Assembly: GCA_030141605.1 (NCBI GenBank)
Contig: JAQGDQ010000005.1
Coordinates: forward strand, 1,490,180-1,550,179
Direction: 5' to 3'
DNA from: Tubiluchus corallicola
Lineage: Eukaryota; Priapulida; Priapulimorpha; Priapulimorphida; Tubiluchidae
DNA length: 60,000 nt
Position numbers and translations under genes: made by a program. The notes under the pieces were generated by a model, which was given only the letters and a program-made list of their open reading frames with translations, searched no databases and was not told where the DNA came from. Positions 48,750 to 59,925 of this stretch are shown one piece after another (position 1 is the stretch's first letter; each line of letters starts with the position of its first letter).

Positions 48750-50020
48750 TTGTTATTTAAATAATTTATATATGAAGCAGATTGATGAGCTTAATATCAG
48801 TTGCAATGTTGTTCAGGCTGTTCCCAAGAAATCATGAATGCCGGCAGTCACCTGTGCTGCTGACATACTATCTTGCTCTTGGATCTTCCAGATACAAAAG
48901 AAAAAATGAAAAAAATGAGTCATAATTCAGCAAATTCCTGTGCAACATTGCCTAATGCAGTTTTGTTACTGAATAGTTTTGCACAATGCTCACAATACAC
49001 GTAAATGCAAGCAGAGAAGCCTGTATATTGCCGACTTCGGTATTTTTAGGAATACGTGCAAAACCCACGAATATGTCGATTGTCCCATCGGTGGAGTGAG
49101 AACAAAAAACTAACCAATAAATACTACAGCACACGCGTAAATTGCCTTGTTTCCTGAGGTTTGGTAATACACTTCTAATAAAAATCTGACTGCAATGTTA
49201 TTTCTCGGACTTCCAATGTGGACCTCAGTAGGCCCTGGCAGAATATAAATGCAGACAGTGTGTAAACCTTGCATGTCAATTTCATTGCTGATTGTTTAAT
49301 TATGATAAATCGTCTTCACCGAACTCAATTTGTCGTAAAACTTTGATAGATTTTTATAGCCATCCGAATTATGGGGAGTTGACTGTACTACAGCATATGT
49401 CAGGTTGCATACCAAGTTTTTATCATCGTGAATGTTGTGTACAGTTTTATCATTATGAACAGTATCACAATTTATTTGGATTCTGTACCAGTTTAAATGC
49501 ACCATTTTTGTGTTTGCGAGTGAAAACTACATAAGATAGCTTCTCCCTTTCTACACTAACGTTACATACTTCAAGAGCGTGGATATCATTGCCAGTAATT
49601 TTGTTAGAACCTTTAGTTTGGCAAACCGGTGCAACACAAAGGCAAGGCATAGTTAATGTAGATGACATGGAGATCAACACACACACATTTCATTATCAAA
49701 ACTAATTTTCTAAAAAAACAACATTAACCGGAATACATCCTGTTTCGGTAAACCCATATGTTTGTTTACCAGATTCAGCATTGCTCAACTTCAGTCTGTA
49801 AACGTAAACTAATCAATCAGCTGTTTACTTTGTCCCAAAATCTTGATGCTGCCTTGGAACTTCCTGTATTCTATGAAAAATGGTATATTCCATTTCCTTC
49901 CTATACACATGCATTTCTTTTTGGTGAAAAAATATATTTGTGCCAGTAACGCTCGGGTTAACTGTGAATGCAGTGCGATAAAGGTAAAGCATATTAAGAA
50001 ATGATAGCAATACTGAGCAA
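48750..50020. other. convergent intergenic region between RPL3 and SHQ1
   Basis: Several overlapping open frames of 60-80 codons on both strands (49292-49949) have no recognised family. I see no RNA gene or mobile-element ends that I can support. Confidence 0.5.
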
Positions 50021-50028
50021 GATGCTGA

Positions 50029-50034
50029 TTTATT
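50029..50034 (-). terminator. candidate SHQ1 poly(A) signal
   Basis: TTTATT on + (AATAAA on -), about 350 bases beyond the SHQ1 stop codon. Confidence 0.35.
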
Positions 50035-50386
50035 GCACCAAGAGCAAATTATTAAAACTGCAAAAGATAATTTTGAGGTGATTTATGATGAATGGCACTC
50101 TGCTCGTACTTTATTTTGAAGTTTTTACTATTCATATTTTTTGTCTAGTTGATCTGATAGTGATATGTACATTCTGATATTGATGTGACACTATTAAGTA
50201 AGAGTGTCAATAATCACCTACATAGAATATATTTTATGAATATACAATTAATACAAATTACACAAAGTAGTATCATTCTAATTAGATGAAATGCCATAAA
50301 ATTTAACACACCACCAGTTAGGCAAAGATTTACATTTAAGAAATATTATTTAATTTTATGCATTTTACTGTCTAATTACAATTCTG

Positions 50387-51736
50387 TCAGCTTCTTGCAC
50401 TTTCACTACTTTCATCACTACTAAATGTGCAAGAACTATCATCATCACTATCACTCATTTCAACAATTTTGAGACCTAAAGTTCTTTTGAGAAGTTGTTC
50501 CAAAGCACCTTCACTAACAGCACTGTCAAAATTAGCCTTTTCGATAGATTCTAGTTCGAAATCCACCTCAGGTTTTATTACAATATCTTCATACAGTAAA
50601 TGTGAAATGTGCAATATTGTTTTCTTATTCAGATGCTGAACCCAAATGCAATAGTCTGTCACATACAGATCATTTAATATGTCATACTGATCAATGCTTA
50701 GAAATCTGTGGACCTCGAGCAAACATTTTAACAAAATTGTGTTTGAAGCGAGTGAAAATATTGTTTGTACATCATCCAGAACCTTCGTCGACAAATTCCA
50801 ATTTCTATGTAAAGGAAAACACAAAGATCTTCTGTAACATGCAACACAAACCTCATGAATGGACAAAAAAGTGTCAAACCAAGAGAGAGTAGAACTGAGC
50901 TTACATACATTCCAATATGATTCTACATTGTTTTCACCAAGTGTAATTCTATGATTGTATGCCCATGCAAAAATTATGTCAACAAGACCCAGTAATGCTA
51001 TTTTCTGTTCGTAAGAGTCGAACAAATATTGTCTGCGAGGCAAAGACTTTAGTTGGTGCTTTTCTTCATTTGTAAATGAAGTTCCAGTATCACTGAAAAT
51101 TAAAGGGGAAAATTCCATCAATTCACGGATGTCCGATTCTTCATGTAAATCACACAGATAGTGTTCTTTGTCAAACCTTTCATTCTCCTGTTGAACACGC
51201 TTTAATTTCCGAACATTAAGTGGCGTGTTGTCTGGGTTCTTTATGTCTGTCACAGTAGAAAACTCATCACGGAGTTTACTAAAAATTCCATTCTTCAAGT
51301 TTGCAAAGCCATATTTGGTGCTATCTGATAAGTGTTTTTCTGGTAAATCAGCACGAAGAGGCCAATCACCACAGATAAGTTCCCCTGACACACCTTCATC
51401 ATGTATGTCATATATCTCCGGTACACTAGCTGGCACCTTACCCAGAGGAGTGAGCAATTTTGTTATCATGTCCAATCCATGAAACTCTTCACCGAGTGTT
51501 AATTTAGGAACTTTCACAATGAAAGAACAACTATCTACATCGTAAGTCGCTGACTCAGATCCATTTTCGACAATTTTGCCTGGAAGATACAGCCTTAGGA
51601 AATATGGCTTGCAGTAGAATTCCAAAATGTCGTTGTTGATGTAGAATTCTGCAGAAGAAATACTAGCATGTGGCGTTTGTATCTCCACAATTATGGTGCT
51701 GTAATCTTGTTTTATTGTAAAACTTGGAGTTAACAT
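50387..51736 (-). CDS. SHQ1: SHQ1, H/ACA RNP assembly chaperone
   Basis: One uninterrupted minus-strand frame of 449 residues. The start MLTPSFTIKQD matches human MLTPAFDLSQD, and an in-frame TGA precedes it closely. Residues 1 to about 95 form the CS/p23-like domain, with FYCKPYFLRLYLPGKIVENG as the clearest block. The SHQ1 helical domain follows (about 145-410), with YGFANLKNGIFSKLRDE, NVESYWNVCKLSSTLSWFDT, and ILNDLYVTDYCIWVQ. A short acidic, Ser-rich tail (DSDDDSS...) ends the protein. Human SHQ1 has 577 residues; the difference is mostly in that tail. SHQ1 holds newly made dyskerin (Cbf5/NAP57) as an RNA mimic before H/ACA snoRNPs and telomerase RNP form. The human gene has many introns, but the coding region here has none. 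Confidence 0.96.
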   Translation of the reverse strand: MLTPSFTIKQDYSTIIVEIQTPHASISSAEFYINNDILEFYCKPYFLRLYLPGKIVENGSESATYDVDSCSFIVKVPKLTLGEEFHGLDMITKLLTPLGKVPASVPEIYDIHDEGVSGELICGDWPLRADLPEKHLSDSTKYGFANLKNGIFSKLRDEFSTVTDIKNPDNTPLNVRKLKRVQQENERFDKEHYLCDLHEESDIRELMEFSPLIFSDTGTSFTNEEKHQLKSLPRRQYLFDSYEQKIALLGLVDIIFAWAYNHRITLGENNVESYWNVCKLSSTLSWFDTFLSIHEVCVACYRRSLCFPLHRNWNLSTKVLDDVQTIFSLASNTILLKCLLEVHRFLSIDQYDILNDLYVTDYCIWVQHLNKKTILHISHLLYEDIVIKPEVDFELESIEKANFDSAVSEGALEQLLKRTLGLKIVEMSDSDDDSSCTFSSDESSESARS

Positions 51737-51757
51737 TCTGCCTCAAAGGGAACCTAA
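51737..51757 (-). other. short SHQ1 leader after a predicted 5' UTR intron
   Basis: On the minus strand a strong acceptor (CATTTTTTCAG) ends at 51758, only 21 bases before the SHQ1 ATG. This suggests that the otherwise uninterrupted gene has a noncoding first exon to the right. The GC-richer patch at 52590-52640 is a possible place for it. Confidence 0.5.
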
Positions 51758-52843
51758 CTGAAAAAATGATTGTGAAATACTTTTTAACTAATTAAAAAAC
51801 AGATTTAATATTTGTTATCAATTTATTATTTATGCACACTCTTACTATACAGCGATAAGTAGTGCCAAGATCTCGTTAACTGATAAAACTGGGTCGGTTA
51901 TGCTAGCAATAACTAGATCAGAAGTCACAAAGTTCGACAAGGGAATAAACTTTTACACAATGGCCTCTGCATTCGTTGGAAATACTCATTTCCATCACAC
52001 TTAGTGATAAATGTTTGAAATCCATATAACATTCAGTCAAACCTCGTTATATCCCAGCCCCTGTTACTAAGTAGCAAAGAAGATATTTTGCCTAAAAAAT
52101 TCTTTAATTAGTTGTTGATTCTAAAAATAGAGGACATAGTTTAACACTGTATAAAGAGCGGTCACAATATTCATATACTGTAAGTGGTGAATGAGTAGAA
52201 TCTGCCTGCATTAAAGTTTAAATCCTTAATCGACAATTATTTTGTGAAAAAATATGGGGCCTCTATGAGTGTACTTGCTTAACCCCTAAACATGGCAGTA
52301 CAACACATTTTCATAAGTTAAAGCAGAATTTTAAAAAAACCAACTCAGTTCAGTTTGTTTTCACAATAATGCAAAAATACAGGGTATACGGAATAATAAT
52401 AATGCAGTGGATCTTTACTTTAGATCGAAAAATTGACAGATTCATTGATTACCTCAGTATAGCGGCAAAACTGAGTCTGAGATATAAAATCACAATGACA
52501 CGACCCGTCTCAAGTTGGTTTGTTATTCGACATTCGATTTTCAACACTGAACGTAAAAACAGTCGTAAATTTTGTTTGGCGTTTGAGATTCGGCAAGCCT
52601 ACGTACAGACAGCGCTAGCGATGTGGGAAATCTTCCCATTTACTGAAGAAAGTCTACTGAAGAAAGTTTAGTTGTTCGTTGTTTCCTCGATGTCCACTCT
52701 ATCTGGTTAGATACGCACAAATGAATATCACCATGCAAGACACAAGTGACGTAATCAGCCTTGATACTTTATAAACCGTTTATGACTATTGTTGTTTTCG
52801 TTAAATTTCCAGCACAACACCACTTCTTTTTCTTGTTCCATTG

Positions 52844-53182
52844 CTATTTCAACAAATTTGCTATTTCATCAAGTTCCAACAACAGCTTTGCTATTTGTGG
52901 ATCTTCTGACTCAATTAGATTTTGGAAATTTACTTCTGTAATTAGTAGCACATTTCTTATCACCGTACATTTGAATAGATGCTCTGTCGTATCTTCTTCT
53001 TTACCAGAGAGTGGGCACCATAGATCTCCTTTAAATTTACTTCTATAATTACATTTTAGTGGTAGCATATTAAGCTTTATCTCTAAAACCCTTTTTGTCT
53101 GTTTCCGCCAGCTGTTTTCACTGTGCATGTCTTTACTATGACAAGTGCCAAGACTGCTCTGTCGCTCCCTCAGAATCATCAA
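52844..53182 (-). mobile_element. LINE C-terminal fragment, 112-codon open frame
   Basis: The frame contains LEIKLNMLPLKCNYRSKF, then WCPLSGKEEDTTEHLFKC, the Cys-Cys-His-Cys motif found at the C-terminus of many non-LTR reverse transcriptases (C-x2-4-C-x-E-D-x-x-E-H-x-x-x-C type). The same family is seen at 41258-41600. The rest of the element is missing. Confidence 0.8.
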
Positions 53183-53820
53183 ATATTAACTCCTTCAGGA
53201 CTGCACAATTCAAAACAAGTCTTACAAGACCTATCACTTTTCTGCTATTGCATGAGCATAGCCATAACTAAATGATTATAAATTAGGTACAATTCTATTC
53301 AGGTGAATCATGGCTGTTAATTGTCCAATGATGTTAATTATTTAAACATTTATAAGTGATGTAATTGGATAAAATTAAGAGAAACAAACTCTTTTCAGGC
53401 ACTCCTATAGAGCCTATTGAGTATCTTAGTTTGATGTACACTTGCGTGATCGTACACACGCACACTATTTTATTGGTCATCTGCTTACTACAGCCCAAGA
53501 GAATTCTCTACTGCACATTGTTCCAGCAAAAGTTAGCAGATTAACCAGGAGAACTTGATGTAGTTTCATCTTTTAACAGGAAATTCTCCTTAACAATATA
53601 GTAGACTTGAGGCCGAAGTGTAGTGTTGTGTCTGGATAGCTGAAATTTTTTGCATTAGCTGATTCCACACAAGTGATACTGTACATTGCAACAGTGGAAA
53701 CACTACATTTACTGAAAGCTTTTTTTAAATTTTTCATGAAGAATCGATTTTTAGTTTATTTAAGGCAAGTAAATGCATTTTCCATACAATTTTGCATGAA
53801 CATCCTTTGTGTGAGAAGTG

Positions 53821-54113
53821 GGGGGGTGAGCACTGAACATTTGAATTCAATTCAAACCTAAAATTATCGATTCGAAAAATTTAGCCACGTATGTTCTTTA
53901 TCATTTAACCACAGTTTCTGTGCAAAATTTTTATTAAATTAAATTATTGGTTTCACTGCAGAACACAGTCAAGTACTATGCATGATCTTTGTAAGACCGC
54001 TTTTTACTAGTGGTTCGAAAACTTGCTAGAAAATCTTACAAACTCAATTTGAATTTGAAAGTCACAAATTCGATTTGGTTCGAATTCTTTTCTAACAGAC
54101 CTCTGCTCACCCC
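53821..54113. mobile_element. nonautonomous hAT-like element
   Basis: Starts GGGGGTGAGCACTGAACATT and ends CTGCTCACCCC, inverted copies of the GGGGTGAGCA terminus also seen at 10037. Subterminal sequence is full of TTCGAA/TTCGATT words (53868, 54014, 54068 and again outside at 54592). No clear 8-bp target duplication and no coding content. Confidence 0.55.
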
Positions 54114-55290
54114 AACTTGCAATGATTATAAACTATAAAGTAATCGTTGCTCAGTAAGGTGTTCTTGTCAGGTATTCTTGTCCAAGACTGTTGCCTTCCT
54201 CTCTTGTGGAGATAATGGTGCATGCAACACAAATGTTCTTTGTATCAATAGCTATTTTTATTACTTAATTAATGCATTCTTAAGAATGTAAACTACCCAT
54301 GATCCAAAATTTACTGGAATGTGAAGTAATAGAAGGAAGTTCACAAACCAAAAGAAAGGTTTTCAAGAAATGATTAAATCAGAGGATCTGCAAATCTTAA
54401 AGAAATTACTTGAAAGAAGTGCAAATGGTGATGGATATAAGGAAAAGAAGAGGTTTGCAGGTAATACTATGAAAAGAAAACCAAAGGTAATAGGAGGATG
54501 GTGCTGGTGAAAAAAGTTACTTGCATCTCGTATACGGAACGAAGAACATATGTGGCTTAAGTGCTGAATTATTCGATTTTATGATTTTAGGTTCGAACCG
54601 AATTTGATTCGAACGTTTGATGCGTTTATTTCACATGTTGATACTAGCCAATCGTTAATAATTTAAGGAGTTAACTGTTAACTGTGGTTTTCTTTCTTTT
54701 TTAGCCAGGCACTCATTGGTACAAAAAAAGTTTTTTGCAGAACTGAGCTGAACCAAAGATCGAAATAAGCCATAGCCCAGGATACATGATAATTTTGAAG
54801 GTTTCCTGTAATATAGAATTAATGGCGAGGTAGTCGGTTCTTCGTAGTTGTTTTGGTGTTTAAGTACAGATGCTGTTGAATCCTATTTCCGATGTCAAAT
54901 TCATCATAGCGAATGTGAGGTATCATTTACGTAGTCTAGATGTGCAGTAAAATTGCCATGTATTAATAGTACTAGTATGTATTAGTCTGAATCTTTATAC
55001 TGCACGTGGGTCGTTCGCGCAAGCTCGACATTTGCGTGCACAGTCTTCCATGTAATGTACAGCCTTATGTTGTGCTACCTTTAGCATTTCCATTGTTAGT
55101 TCGCTCATAATAGGGCGATTTTAACTAATTCGGTTCTACTTAATTTAGAAGCACAAATTTCCATGGGTGATTAATTAATTAAAAATTGTTATAAATCCGG
55201 CAATTAACTAAATTTTGATCCCAAACTTGAAAGATTGGAAATGTAAAAATATTTTGACACTGGAAATGCTGGCCACCTGAACCACTAGGA

Positions 55291-55360
55291 GATGCATTTG
55301 CCTAGCGGTTAAGGCATTTGCAATGTAAGCGCAAGGTCCCTGATTCAAGTCAAGACTGTC
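55291..55360 (+). mobile_element. tRNA-derived SINE head
   Basis: An A-box-like TGCCTAGCGGTTAAGGC (55299-55315) and a B-box-like GATTCAAGTC (55342-55351) are spaced as in a tRNA. They flank an anticodon-like arm whose loop would read ATGTAAG (GTA in the anticodon place). The acceptor and T stems do not close well, so it is not a working tRNA gene. It abuts the tail of a minus-strand LINE at 55369. Confidence 0.6.
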
Positions 55361-55368
55361 AAATCAAA

Positions 55369-57030
55369 TCAAGTTTATTTTTCTCTGTAACATTTCAGGA
55401 GCGCATATGTATAATAAAAATATACAAACATAATTAGAGTAATAAACACTGTTAATAAAGTAAATGTAAAGTCAAAGAGATAGGGCGCCAAATTGACTAA
55501 AAAGTCCTCCAAGTACAATTTATCTGGCAACAAACTAGGTTAATTTGGGCACTGGTTAACATGGCAGATTAAATAATTATGTAAAGTTTTCTGTTAAGTG
55601 ATTGTAGATAATTATCATCTAAATGCATAATTTTCATTATGTACTGAAGTTCATTATGGACTGCATCCCAACTTTTTTGCAATTTCCCCACCTTTCAAGT
55701 TTGTTATCAGTCGCTAGCAAAATTTAGTTTATTATCAGTTTCACTTTGTAACATCACTTAACCATGTGCTAGAACTTTCAATTTGACGAAGTTGATACAT
55801 TGTCACAAACAAGTAGCATTGCCACCATTAAACTCTTTCTAGCAGTTTGTTCAATTCAATTTTTATTTATTTATCTCTTTTGAACACTATAACAGAACAT
55901 CATTTATAACAGAATGAATAAATAAATCGTGAAAAATTGATACAGTAGATAATTACAGAACTAGAGAAAGGATAGCGAAAAGTCACCTAGTCTGCTATCC
56001 TCTGCCAGATATAGAAAATGATCTTTAGTGGGCATGAAAATTTAAGGTTATCAGTTTAATTTAGGAAGCATTATTAATTTTTAGAATTTTTTTATATATA
56101 ACTAAGCAATCCAATATAAAGAAAAATAGTGATCAGTAGAATAGGGTCAATCTTGCGTAAACTAAAGAAATTAATATTTTAATTTTGAGTTAAAACAGGT
56201 CATGTCTTTCACGTAATAATAAAACATTTCGGATTAGGTATAACATTGGATCAACAATGAAAATTAGATACATTTTGATTATGAGTTCATGTCAAGGCCG
56301 GTTGTATAATAATAAATACACTGACTTGGGTTAAGATGTAAAATAATTTTCAACTTGCTGACTAGTGATCGATTATATTACATGTAATAAGTTTCGATTG
56401 TTTTTTATAATAACAGTTTTACAGCTTAGTAAAGGTCAGGTTTGTGCAGTGTACAACCCCTGAAACTTTACTTGAAAAACTCTGGAAAAGTGGTACCATG
56501 GCATAACTTTAATAGTTGCTATGTCTATAAAGAAGAGAAGAAAGAGACAAAGTATTCCCATATATTATAATAATGTGAGTAGTGGACACAGTTTACAATG
56601 TCATGGGCAACTGCATTCCAAGTATTATTGGCAGCTCAAGAACCATTAAATGACAAAATTAATTGAGTATTATAATTTTTATGAGCTGCAGATTCATGTT
56701 CTGCTATAGTATTTTGAATCTTATAATAACTAATATAGTCAAGTTTAGGAAGTTAGGTGAAGAAAATAAGATCTAGTTGAGTAAGAACTTAACATTAATC
56801 AAAGTCATTTAATGGCAATTGCTTTTTTAGTTTAGCGGTCAAGATTTAAATATTGTTAGAATTTTTAATATTACTATTCAAAGAATTCAAGAACTTAACA
56901 GCTTTGAATTTCATAGTAATTAATACATGAGTGGTAAGGAATCTGGGCATAAAACATAGATCACGAGTAGCTGATCTGGTTTCATAGTTATAGATTTCAG
57001 ATATGGGATTAAAATAGTTAGAGAATAGTT
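55369..57030 (-). mobile_element. one or two truncated LINE copies
   Basis: On the minus strand a 3' tail of AATAAACTTGATTTGATTTG type ends at about 55369, and a second AAATAAATAAA-type tail lies near 55862, so two insertions are likely. At the right end (56860-57030), minus-strand frames give NPISEIYNYETRSATRDLC and related phrases typical of the segment after the reverse transcriptase domain. No intact frame remains. Confidence 0.6.
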
Positions 57031-57064
57031 GACGTCTTGCTTTTCTGATCTCATAGCGCCATTA

Positions 57065-57600
57065 GACTTTCGGCCGGCTCATAGCTGCTTGCAGTTCGCA
57101 TGAGATCATTATAGTCCAGGTCTTTGGCTAGAGCTGCTTTCCATAGTTTATCATTAGATGTTCCAAATATTTGCGTGTCTTTGGTAGCATGCTTCTTTGT
57201 GTACTTTTTTGTATCACACTAGCATTGTCTGGCTAGTTTCTCTGCTTCTCGTATAAATTCTGTGAAGGTTTTAGTTCCTTGTTTCACATGCGTTAGTTTA
57301 AGCATTGCCATGGACTGATTCACATATTTTAAACATTCATTTTGTATTTTCTTTAGTGTATCTTTACATCTGTCTTGTACTATTCCTGCATCTGCATCAT
57401 TGTAGCTAGTGACACCGGATTGTAGCTAATACCAGTTTTCTCCAGTTCTTGCCTCCCCACAGGAGTATTAAGTGTAGCTTTTGCTCATCATCATTTACAC
57501 CAACAGAGCGTATCAGCAGCTTGGTTTGCTCAATCCAGTCTTCAAAAGGTTCTAGATATTGTGCCCAGATTGCATTCTTGCCCAGCTGCAACTAGGGCTG
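57065..57600 (-). mobile_element. gag-like relic of an LTR retrotransposon
   Basis: A minus-strand frame starting near 57591 has the phrase WIEQTKLLIRSVGVNDDEQK and then LHLILLWGG. It resembles the N-terminal part of Gag of Ty3/gypsy-like retrotransposons (the -DEQKLxxLLxxxG- pattern). At least one frameshift at about 57430 and later stops separate further gag-like pieces, including a KTFTEFIREAEKLARQC phrase near 57255. No zinc knuckle, protease, polymerase or LTR was recognised. It butts against a LINE fragment at about 57030. Confidence 0.6.
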
Positions 57601-58163
57601 CATCAATCGCTTTCGGCATCCTTGTCTTGACCTCACTTTAATAACTAAACTCTATGTGTCAAAACATATCGTTATTGTTAAGATCCCTACTCCTGCTGAA
57701 TTATATGAAAACAACTGGATTACACACTGATTAATTGGCAATTTAAAACACTTTGGACAGCGGGAGAGTTTTGTAATTCATATTGAAAATTAAGTCGTTC
57801 TGTGATGTGCATAAGAGTAGCAATGTATGCAGCAGAACAACTACAAGAAACCTGTAGGTTGTAGACCTGCATTTTGGTACCATCATTATGAATAAATTGA
57901 ACTTCCTGGAGCTGGAGTCTGCTAACTGTTGATGATTTCTAGCTTTTGTAGCTAGAGTGGTCTGGCAAAGTTTTTACTTCCTCTATAATAGGCTTATAGA
58001 GTTTTATATTTGTTTTCAATAGTAACGATGGTATAAGTATATAATGTTTTTGATGATCATTGTTTAATAATTGCAGACATTGAGCATATTTGACATTCTT
58101 GGGAAGCGATAAATGTACCTGAGTCAGTCAGCTTTTTCCGTAATTGTTCGGAATACCTGAGAA

Positions 58164-59925
58164 ATGGCTGAAGAAGATGACGAAGACCCCATTGTGCAGG
58201 AAGTATGTACATACATCATTACCTTCTTAAGCAGATGTCAGAGCTACCTAATACCATTATAAAGTTGGATATTTTTGTGGAAGCAATTTTTTTCTGCGAA
58301 TTAGACTTTAAGTGTTGTTGTTTTGTTATAAATACTGTATTTTTATAATTTAACAGATTGATGTGTATCTTGCTAAAAGCATGGCAAAAAAGTTGTACTT
58401 ATTTCAGGTAAGTTGCTGCAATACTTCACTTTTGCTCGTACATAAAATTAGTTGCTCATACAGTTCATGATAATGACTAGTCTGGGGACTAAGGGACTAA
58501 GAATTTTACTGTAAGTTGTGTAAAATGTGGCTACCGCAGTGGAGAGACATTTGCTGCTGGAGTGAATTTCTTTAATGGTACCATTAAAACTTTATTTTAG
58601 GCTACAAACTTACTTTTCCCGGTTGACCTATGCCTTCCTATTTTACCCTATATTGTTAAAGGAAGACAGAATGATTTTTCGTGCACTACTCCACTTTCAA
58701 GTGCGGTAAAAACTATGCGTATTAACATCAATAATACTGCAAAAGTGTTATTAATGGATTAATGGATTAAAGTAAATAATAATAATAATTTAATTTAATC
58801 TGATAACTAAATAATGGATTAAAATCTTAATTAACTTAATAGTGAGCCCAATTGTTAATGGCATCACAAACGAACCTAAATTTCAATAGCAAAAACATTC
58901 CATGAGCATGTTGTACGTATTTGCAACAGTGAAATTGAGGTACAGCACTATTGAAAGAGATTCAGTGTGTTGTACTAAAACTCGTCAAGTTTTAAGATGC
59001 AAATTCACATTTCAAACTTACTGCTGTGCTCATGTATGAGCTGTCGAATATGTGCAGTATGTCACAAATAAACACCTCTGAACTGGGACATACAGCACCT
59101 CGTTTTTTGTGCAACGCGTCTCTGAAATGCAGCAGGCACTAGTGCCCGTGTTAGGCACTGGCAAATAGCGAAATGCATATAATAGCGAAGAACTAGAGGC
59201 GCGAATGCGAACTTGCATTTGTGTAGTAATAATTCTTTCACGTAAGTCATTTTTGAAAAAATGGTATTATTCCATTCACTATTTTAAAGAGTAGATTGTT
59301 TTGACCTACAGTTTAAGATTAGGACCTGTTTTCCTTTAATATAGGACTAGCATCCCTGAACTTTGCATGTCTGTAATGTACATCTTTAGGTACTTCACAT
59401 TAGTATATCATACTATCAGCTATTAAGAATTATAATAAACTACATTAGCAAGCTGCGAAAGTGGACATAAATGTAAATATAAAACTGTTTGTACTATATG
59501 TGTTGACAAAAAGTAAGAAAATAGGCTTGTGATGATGAAAAAAGACTCGAAGTGGATTTTTATGCTTCCAGTGACATGCTTGCTATATTCATGTGTATGT
59601 CGTATTTGTGTTATGGTATGTTGGTATTAACAGGTCAAAAGGACTTGTTTGATATTAATTATTGGTGCCTCCTTTTGGTGTTGTATAGTGAAGATTTTTG
59701 TATTTTAATGGTCAGTTGTAAACTTAGCTATTTATATCCTTATATTTATTACTTGTAACTTTACATTAGTTTGTTGTTGTGCATTTTGTATAAATTGCTT
59801 TTGTATTCAAAGAACAAGTTAGACTAAGCGTTGAATATTTGTTTTAGTATCCTATTCGCCCTGCTGGAATGACTTACGATGACACGACCGTATTGGCATC
59901 AAGGATCAAACCTAATCAGAAAAAG
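58164..59925 (+). CDS. POLR3E: RNA polymerase III subunit RPC5, 5' part
   Basis: Three coding exons are in the window: 58164-58202, 58357-58407 and 59848-59925. All joins are phase 0 and the last exon ends at a GTATTT donor, so the gene continues past the right edge. The first 56 residues begin MAEEDDEDPIVQEIDVYLAK and continue KKLYLFQYPIRPAGMTYDD, nearly the same as human POLR3E (MANEEDDPVVQEIDVYLAKSL..., KLYLFQYPVRPASMTYDD). A TGA lies two codons before the ATG, in frame. RPC5 (yeast Rpc37) pairs with RPC4 (Rpc53) in the TFIIF-like subcomplex of Pol III, used in initiation, termination and reinitiation on tRNA, 5S and U6 genes. A TTGCAG at 58076 may be the acceptor of a 5' untranslated exon. 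Confidence 0.93.
58408..59847 (+). other. POLR3E intron 2
   Basis: A GT-AG intron of 1.4 kb. A GC-richer stretch at 59085-59215 includes the palindrome GGCACTAGTGCC and is bracketed by AT-rich DNA; it may be an old mobile element but has no clear ends. The 68-codon frame at 59552-59758 is unrecognised. Confidence 0.7.

Larger units (their letters stand above)
51758..58080. other. transposon-rich region between divergent SHQ1 and POLR3E
   Basis: The two genes point away from each other across 6.3 kb that contains a pogo-like terminus near 52034, a LINE fragment (52844), a hAT-like element (53821), a tRNA-like SINE head (55291), LINE tails (55369 and 55855) and a gag-like relic (57065). The 100-codon + frame at 52369-52671 is unrecognised and may overlap the SHQ1 promoter. 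Confidence 0.65.

Noticed and set aside
50427-51482. Plus-strand open frames opposite SHQ1
   Set aside because: They are shadows of the conserved SHQ1 frame on the minus strand and have no family resemblance.
54590-54620. GGTTCGAACC-like word as a tRNA B box
   Set aside because: No A box or cloverleaf nearby; it belongs to the TTCGAA-rich sequence associated with the hAT-like element at 53821.
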